Source: DASSKW01 sp035701115 (GTDB lineage Bacteria; Pseudomonadota; Gammaproteobacteria; Natronospirales; REEB76). Taken from it: 9,509 bases of DNA. How positions within the stretch are numbered: the stretch's first letter is position 1; each line of letters starts with the position of its first letter. Under the pieces are notes generated by a model that saw nothing but the letters and a program-made list of their open reading frames with translations, searched no databases and was not told the origin of the DNA. A program made the position numbers and the translations under genes. The stretch is taken from assembly GCA_035701115.1 (NCBI GenBank), contig DASSOA010000132.1:1-9509 (forward strand), in the 5' to 3' direction. This document shows, in pieces, positions 6,839 through 9,509 of the stretch.

Positions 6839-7635
6839 CGTTGTGGGCCGAAACCAACGGCAGCGGTCCGGATCTCGTGCTGGTACACGGCTGGGGTGTG
6901 AACAGCGGGGTTTGGGATTCCGTATTGCCATTGTTGACGCGGCGCTATCGCGTAACGTGTGTGGATCTGCCGGGGCATGGCGGCAGCGCCGCGACCGCGA
7001 TGCCTGCATCGCTCGATGCGCTCGCCGGACAGGTAGCGGAAATTGTGCCGCGGTCTGCATTGTGGCTCGGCTGGTCACTGGGCGGTCTGGTTTGTTTGCG
7101 AATTGCGACGTTAGTGCCCGAACGAGTGGTCGCGCTGATGTTGAGCAATACCACGCCGAAATTCACACGCGCAGCGGACTGGCCGCATGCCATGCCGGTG
7201 ACGCAACTCGACGCGTTCGCTACGGAATTGGCGCAGGACTTTGCCGGTACCGTAAAACGGTTTCTGTCGTTGCAGGTGCTTGGCGACGAACGCGCACGCG
7301 AGACCCTGCGCGCGCTGCGCGACAGCGTGCTGTCACGCGGTCAGCCGGACGTTGCCAGCCTCGCAACCGGTCTCGGTATTCTGCGCGACAGCGATCTTCG
7401 CGAACAACTGCACGACATCGCGATACCGACACTGGTGATGACGAGTCCGTACGATCGCCTGACGCCGCAAGCGGCCGGTGAATACATGGCGAACAGGATC
7501 GAAAATGCAAAACCTGTTTCGTTTCCGCGCACCGCGCACGCGCCGTTTATTTCGCACCCGGCCGGATTCCTGCAGGCCGTCAATGAATTCGCCGATACAG
7601 TGCTGACACACCGGGTTCACGCACATGCCCATTGA
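6835..7635 (+). CDS. bioH: Pimeloyl-ACP methyl ester carboxylesterase (BioH)
   Basis: The 266-residue alpha/beta hydrolase removes the methyl group from pimeloyl-ACP methyl ester, ending the disguised fatty-acid elongation begun by BioC and freeing pimeloyl-ACP for BioF. The oxyanion segment is LVHGWGVNSGVW at 16-27. The nucleophile elbow is GWSLGG with S81. The acid is D207 (SPYDRLTP) and the base H235 (TAHAPFISHP). The triad and the HAPFISHP segment align with E. coli BioH (S82, D207, H235). The ATG overlaps the bioF stop by four bases (ATGA), and only a weak GAGAG sequence precedes it, so translation is probably coupled to bioF. The gene's place between bioF and bioC fixes its role over other alpha/beta hydrolases. 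The last residues are His-rich (HRVHAHAH), a tail I do not recall from the family. Confidence 0.94.
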   Translation: MTLWAETNGSGPDLVLVHGWGVNSGVWDSVLPLLTRRYRVTCVDLPGHGGSAATAMPASLDALAGQVAEIVPRSALWLGWSLGGLVCLRIATLVPERVVALMLSNTTPKFTRAADWPHAMPVTQLDAFATELAQDFAGTVKRFLSLQVLGDERARETLRALRDSVLSRGQPDVASLATGLGILRDSDLREQLHDIAIPTLVMTSPYDRLTPQAAGEYMANRIENAKPVSFPRTAHAPFISHPAGFLQAVNEFADTVLTHRVHAHAH

Positions 7636-8527
7636 AATGGATGCATTCCAGCTTGACCGGCGTCAGGTGCGCGATGCGTTTGATCGTGCCGCACCGGGTT
7701 ACGACGCCGCGGCGGTTTTGCAGCATGAAGTCGGCGCACGCCTGCGTGAACGGCTTGCACTGACCACCGTCAGACCGGCGCGCGTTCTGGACGTGGGCTG
7801 CGGAACCGGGCGTGCAACGCGCGAGTTGATGCGCTATTACCGCAACGCGCAGGTTGTGGCGGCCGATTTTGCGCCGGCGATGCTGCGGCAAACCCGGCGC
7901 CGGTTCTGGCTCCGACCGCCGGCGCTGGTGTGCGCGGATGCGGCTGCGTTGCCGTTTGCCGATGCCGGCTTCGATCTGGTGTTTTCCAATCTGATGCTGC
8001 AGTGGTGCGACGATCTTGACGGCTGCCTGCGCGAACTGCGCCGCGTGACCGCGGCGCACGGGCTGCTGTTGTTCAGTACGTTGGGCCCCGACACCTTGCA
8101 GGAATTGCGTGCCGCCTGGAGCGAAGTGGACGGTGCGACGCACGTGAACGGATTCGTGGATATGCACGACATCGGTGACGCATTGATCCGTGCCGGCTTT
8201 GTGGAGCCGGTCATGGATGTCGAGCACATCACGATGACGTATGAAGATGTGTTCGCACTCATGCGCGACCTCAAGCGGATCGGAGCGCATAACGTGACGG
8301 CGGGCCGTGCGCGCAATCTTACCGGTCGCGAACGAATGCGCAAATTGTCCGCCGCATACGAGAAGTCGCGGCGTGACGGGCGTCTGCCCGCAACGTACGA
8401 AGTCGTGTACGGCACGGCATGGGCGCCGGTGTTCCGGCCCGATACGGCATATGCCGATCGGCGGGGTGGCGTGTCGCCGGAACAATTGCGCGGCAAATTG
8501 CGAAACCGGGAACGAGGAAACGACTGA
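7625..8527 (+). CDS. bioC: Malonyl-ACP O-methyltransferase (BioC)
   Basis: The 300-residue SAM-dependent methyltransferase methylates the free carboxyl of malonyl-ACP (or -CoA), letting fatty-acid synthesis elongate it to pimeloyl-ACP methyl ester. Motif I is VLDVGCGTGRATREL at 54-68. The acidic residue after beta-2 is D81 (VVAADFAPAML). Motif II/III is FDLVFSNLMLQWCDD at 116-130, with the SNLMLQW stretch typical of BioC, followed by LLLFSTLGPDTLQELR near 147. It is about 50 residues longer than E. coli BioC (251), with a C-terminal TYEVVYGTAWAP segment at 257-268 that I associate with the long proteobacterial form. The ATG at 7625 overlaps bioH by 11 nt. A second in-frame ATG at 7637 is possible, and neither has a clear ribosome binding site. 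The stop overlaps the bioD start by one base. Confidence 0.95.
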   Translation: MPIEMDAFQLDRRQVRDAFDRAAPGYDAAAVLQHEVGARLRERLALTTVRPARVLDVGCGTGRATRELMRYYRNAQVVAADFAPAMLRQTRRRFWLRPPALVCADAAALPFADAGFDLVFSNLMLQWCDDLDGCLRELRRVTAAHGLLLFSTLGPDTLQELRAAWSEVDGATHVNGFVDMHDIGDALIRAGFVEPVMDVEHITMTYEDVFALMRDLKRIGAHNVTAGRARNLTGRERMRKLSAAYEKSRRDGRLPATYEVVYGTAWAPVFRPDTAYADRRGGVSPEQLRGKLRNRERGND

Positions 8528-9210
8528 TGGCTGGATGGTTTGTAACTGGAACTGACACGGAAATCGGTAAAACCCGCATCAGCTGCGGGCTGCTGCGCGC
8601 GTTTGCCGCGGCCGGTCTGCGCAGTGCGGGCATGAAACCGGTGGCCAGCGGTTCAATGCGCACGCCGGATGGATTGCGCAACGAAGACGCGCTTGCATTG
8701 CAGCAGAGCGCGTCGGTCCCGTTGCCGTATGAACTGGTAAACCCCTACGCATTTGAACCGCCCATCGCGCCGCATATTGCCGCCGCGGAAGCCGGCGTCC
8801 GGATCGAGTTGCAGCCGATTCTGGATGCGTATGCTCACGTGTCCGCGCGCAGCGAAATCACGATCGTGGAGGGTGTGGGCGGATGGTGCGTGCCGCTGTC
8901 GGATCAAATTGCGCTGCCGCAACTCGCCCGTGCCCTGGAGTTGCCGGTGATCATGGTGGTGGGCATGCGGCTCGGCTGCCTGAATCACGCCGTGCTGACC
9001 GCGAGGGCGATCCGTGAGGACGGCCTGCAACTTGCCGGCTGGGTTGCCAATGGCATTGCCGCGGAATTTCCACGGGCACGGGAAAATCTGGCGACGCTGC
9101 GCGAGGCGATTGCGGCGCCGTTGCTGGGCGAAGTGCCGCACGCCCCGGATCCGCAGGCTACCGCCGCTGGCCGCCATCTTGCCGGGGCAATTTCGCGCTT
9201 GATGGGGTGA
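8527..9210 (+). CDS. bioD: Dethiobiotin synthetase (BioD)
   Basis: The 227-residue ATP-dependent enzyme carboxylates 7,8-diaminononanoate and closes the ureido ring to give dethiobiotin, the BioB substrate. The P-loop is GTDTEIGKT at 8-16 (K15, T16). Other family residues are K37 and S41 in MKPVASG, E115 in EGVGGWCVPL, the VVGMRLGCLNH segment at 145-154, and the nucleotide-binding Asn in WVANG (N175). Length is as in E. coli BioD (225). The ATG at 8527 shares its A with the bioC stop (TGATG) and has GAGGA (8514-8518) 8 nt upstream, so this start is firm although the frame extends further upstream inside bioC. It is the last recognisable gene of the biotin operon. bioA, which makes its substrate, is not next to it. 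Confidence 0.96.
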   Translation: MAGWFVTGTDTEIGKTRISCGLLRAFAAAGLRSAGMKPVASGSMRTPDGLRNEDALALQQSASVPLPYELVNPYAFEPPIAPHIAAAEAGVRIELQPILDAYAHVSARSEITIVEGVGGWCVPLSDQIALPQLARALELPVIMVVGMRLGCLNHAVLTARAIREDGLQLAGWVANGIAAEFPRARENLATLREAIAAPLLGEVPHAPDPQATAAGRHLAGAISRLMG

Positions 9211-9228
9211 CGTCCCATGCCGTTTCAT

Positions 9229-9262
9229 GCCGCCGGTGCGCTCGTGCCTGCACTGAGGCGGC
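9229..9262 (+). other. GC-rich stem-loop downstream of bioD
   Basis: GCCGCC (9229-9234) pairs with GGCGGC (9257-9262). Inside it GTGC (9236-9239) pairs with GCAC (9250-9253), leaving a small internal loop and an apical loop of 8-10 nt. It lies 18 nt after the bioD stop. No T tract follows, so it is not a standard intrinsic terminator. It could protect the 3' end of the biotin message or assist Rho-dependent termination. A second short hairpin, GGCGC/GCGCC (9271-9288), follows directly. Confidence 0.35.
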
Positions 9263-9281
9263 GTAATCGGGGCGCGCTCCG

Positions 9282-9311
9282 TTGCGCCAATCGGGCCTCA
9301 TGCAGTAGCAT
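9282..9311 (+). promoter_or_regulatory. Weak candidate promoter for the DUF2244-like gene
   Basis: TTGCGC (9282-9287) and TAGCAT (9306-9311) are separated by 18 bp and match the sigma70 boxes at about three and four of six positions. A start near 9318 would give a leader of about 100 nt before the ATG at 9417. The match is poor and may be chance; read-through from the biotin operon is equally possible. Confidence 0.2.
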
Positions 9312-9336
9312 ACACGCCCGGTTTTCCGCCTGATTT

Positions 9337-9408
9337 GCGGGGGCAATGCGCCAGCTTCCAAAAGCTGAAGTCCCCGCAAGGTGCACAGCGGCGCGTGCCG
9401 CGGGGTGG
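9337..9408 (+). promoter_or_regulatory. Leader with two mutually exclusive hairpins before the DUF2244-like gene
   Basis: GCGGGGGC (9337-9344) can pair with GTCCCCGC (9370-9377; 8 bp with one G-U). This encloses a second perfect stem, CAGCTT/AAGCTG (9352-9357 with 9362-9367), around a CCAA loop. The same CCCCGC (9372-9377) can instead pair with GCGGGG at 9400-9405, with an inner GCAC/GTGC stem (9383-9386 with 9395-9398). The downstream GCGGGG runs into GGGGTGG (9402-9408), the likely ribosome binding site for the ATG at 9417. The layout is that of a translational on/off switch, but function is inferred and the region is GC-rich. Confidence 0.35.
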
Positions 9409-9416
9409 TTGCGAGC

Positions 9417-9509
9417 ATGTTGGCAATCGAGCCCGATGCGGCTTCCCAGCGCATCGTAATGGTCCCGAACCGCTCACTGTCCAAGAAGGGCTTGTGGCTT
9501 TTTTACGGC
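9417..9509 (+). CDS. DUF2244-like membrane protein, N-terminal end (3' truncated)
   Basis: An open frame runs from ATG 9417 to the window edge and encodes 31 residues, including QRIVMVPNRSLSKKG at about 12-26, followed by the hydrophobic start LWLFYG. The pattern of a beta-like stretch, then P-N-R-S-L-S, then a basic residue and a hydrophobic segment, is how I remember the start of DUF2244 integral membrane proteins. In several proteobacteria these sit beside cytochrome c oxidase genes. Function is not known to me. The start is supported by GGGGTGG (9402-9408) upstream. GTG codons at 9381 and 9405 are in frame, and an in-frame stop at 9366-9368 limits any extension. Only the first fifth or so of the gene is visible, so the call rests on one motif. 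Confidence 0.6.
   Translation, partial: MLAIEPDAASQRIVMVPNRSLSKKGLWLFYG

Noticed and set aside
9271..9296. tRNA-like string on the minus strand (GATTGGCGCAACGGAGCGC)
   Set aside because: It resembles a tRNA D-arm, but the loop is too short and I find no anticodon arm, T-loop or matching acceptor stem around it.
9158..9484. 108-residue minus-strand open frame overlapping the end of bioD
   Set aside because: No family features, it overlaps the 3' part of bioD and the DUF2244-like start, and it would be read through the hairpin region. A chance open frame is more likely.
9499..9504. Run of six T after a weak hairpin near the window end, as a terminator
   Set aside because: The bases are codons CTT-TTT-T of the DUF2244-like gene, and the stem (CCAAG with CTTG-T-G) is weak and bulged.

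Overview
The window is an ordinary chromosomal stretch of a proteobacterium, most likely a gammaproteobacterium. The evidence is the pairing of ubiC with ubiA, a bioB-bioF-bioH-bioC-bioD cluster running divergently from comF, and a DUF2244-type gene after bioD. The DNA is moderately GC-rich. I saw no insertion sequence, CRISPR array, rRNA gene or tRNA gene. I cannot name a genus.

Layout from left to right. Bases 3-86 carry the last 27 codons of ubiC (chorismate lyase), whose stop overlaps the start of ubiA (86-1021, +). These two genes encode the first two committed steps of ubiquinone synthesis. Converging on ubiA with only 8 bp between the stops is a leftward pair of cyclic-di-GMP genes. 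The first is an HD-GYP protein with a DUF3391-like N-terminus (2350-3639, -). The second, 27 bp further on, is a GGDEF-EAL protein (1030-2322, -). Both carry damaged signature motifs: the HD-GYP protein reads Phe-Asp where His-Asp is expected, and the GGDEF motif reads TGDFE. The EAL domain looks intact. A relatively AT-rich 154-bp gap separates this pair from comF (3794-4501, -), a double-zinc-knuckle phosphoribosyltransferase-like protein.

The largest block is the biotin operon on the + strand: bioB (4651-5679), bioF (5657-6838), bioH (6835-7635), bioC (7625-8527) and bioD (8527-9210). Every junction overlaps, by 23, 4, 11 and 1 nt in order, so the block is almost certainly one translationally coupled message. 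BioC and BioH make the pimeloyl thioester in disguised methyl-ester form, BioF condenses it with alanine, BioD closes the ureido ring and BioB inserts sulfur. The aminotransferase gene bioA is not in the window. A sigma70-like promoter, a perfect inverted repeat over its -35 box, and a terminator-like hairpin near the predicted transcript start lie between comF and bioB.

After bioD there is a 206-bp gap with several GC-rich hairpins. It is followed by the first 31 codons of a DUF2244-like membrane protein cut by the window end. One CCCCGC segment in this gap can pair with either of two GCGGGG copies, one of which overlaps the likely ribosome binding site of the DUF2244-like gene.

The coding content is well-known biology. 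The least explained features are the two leader regions (bioB and the DUF2244-like gene) and the degenerate c-di-GMP turnover proteins. All RNA-structure and promoter statements come from reading the sequence by eye; no folding or database search was run.
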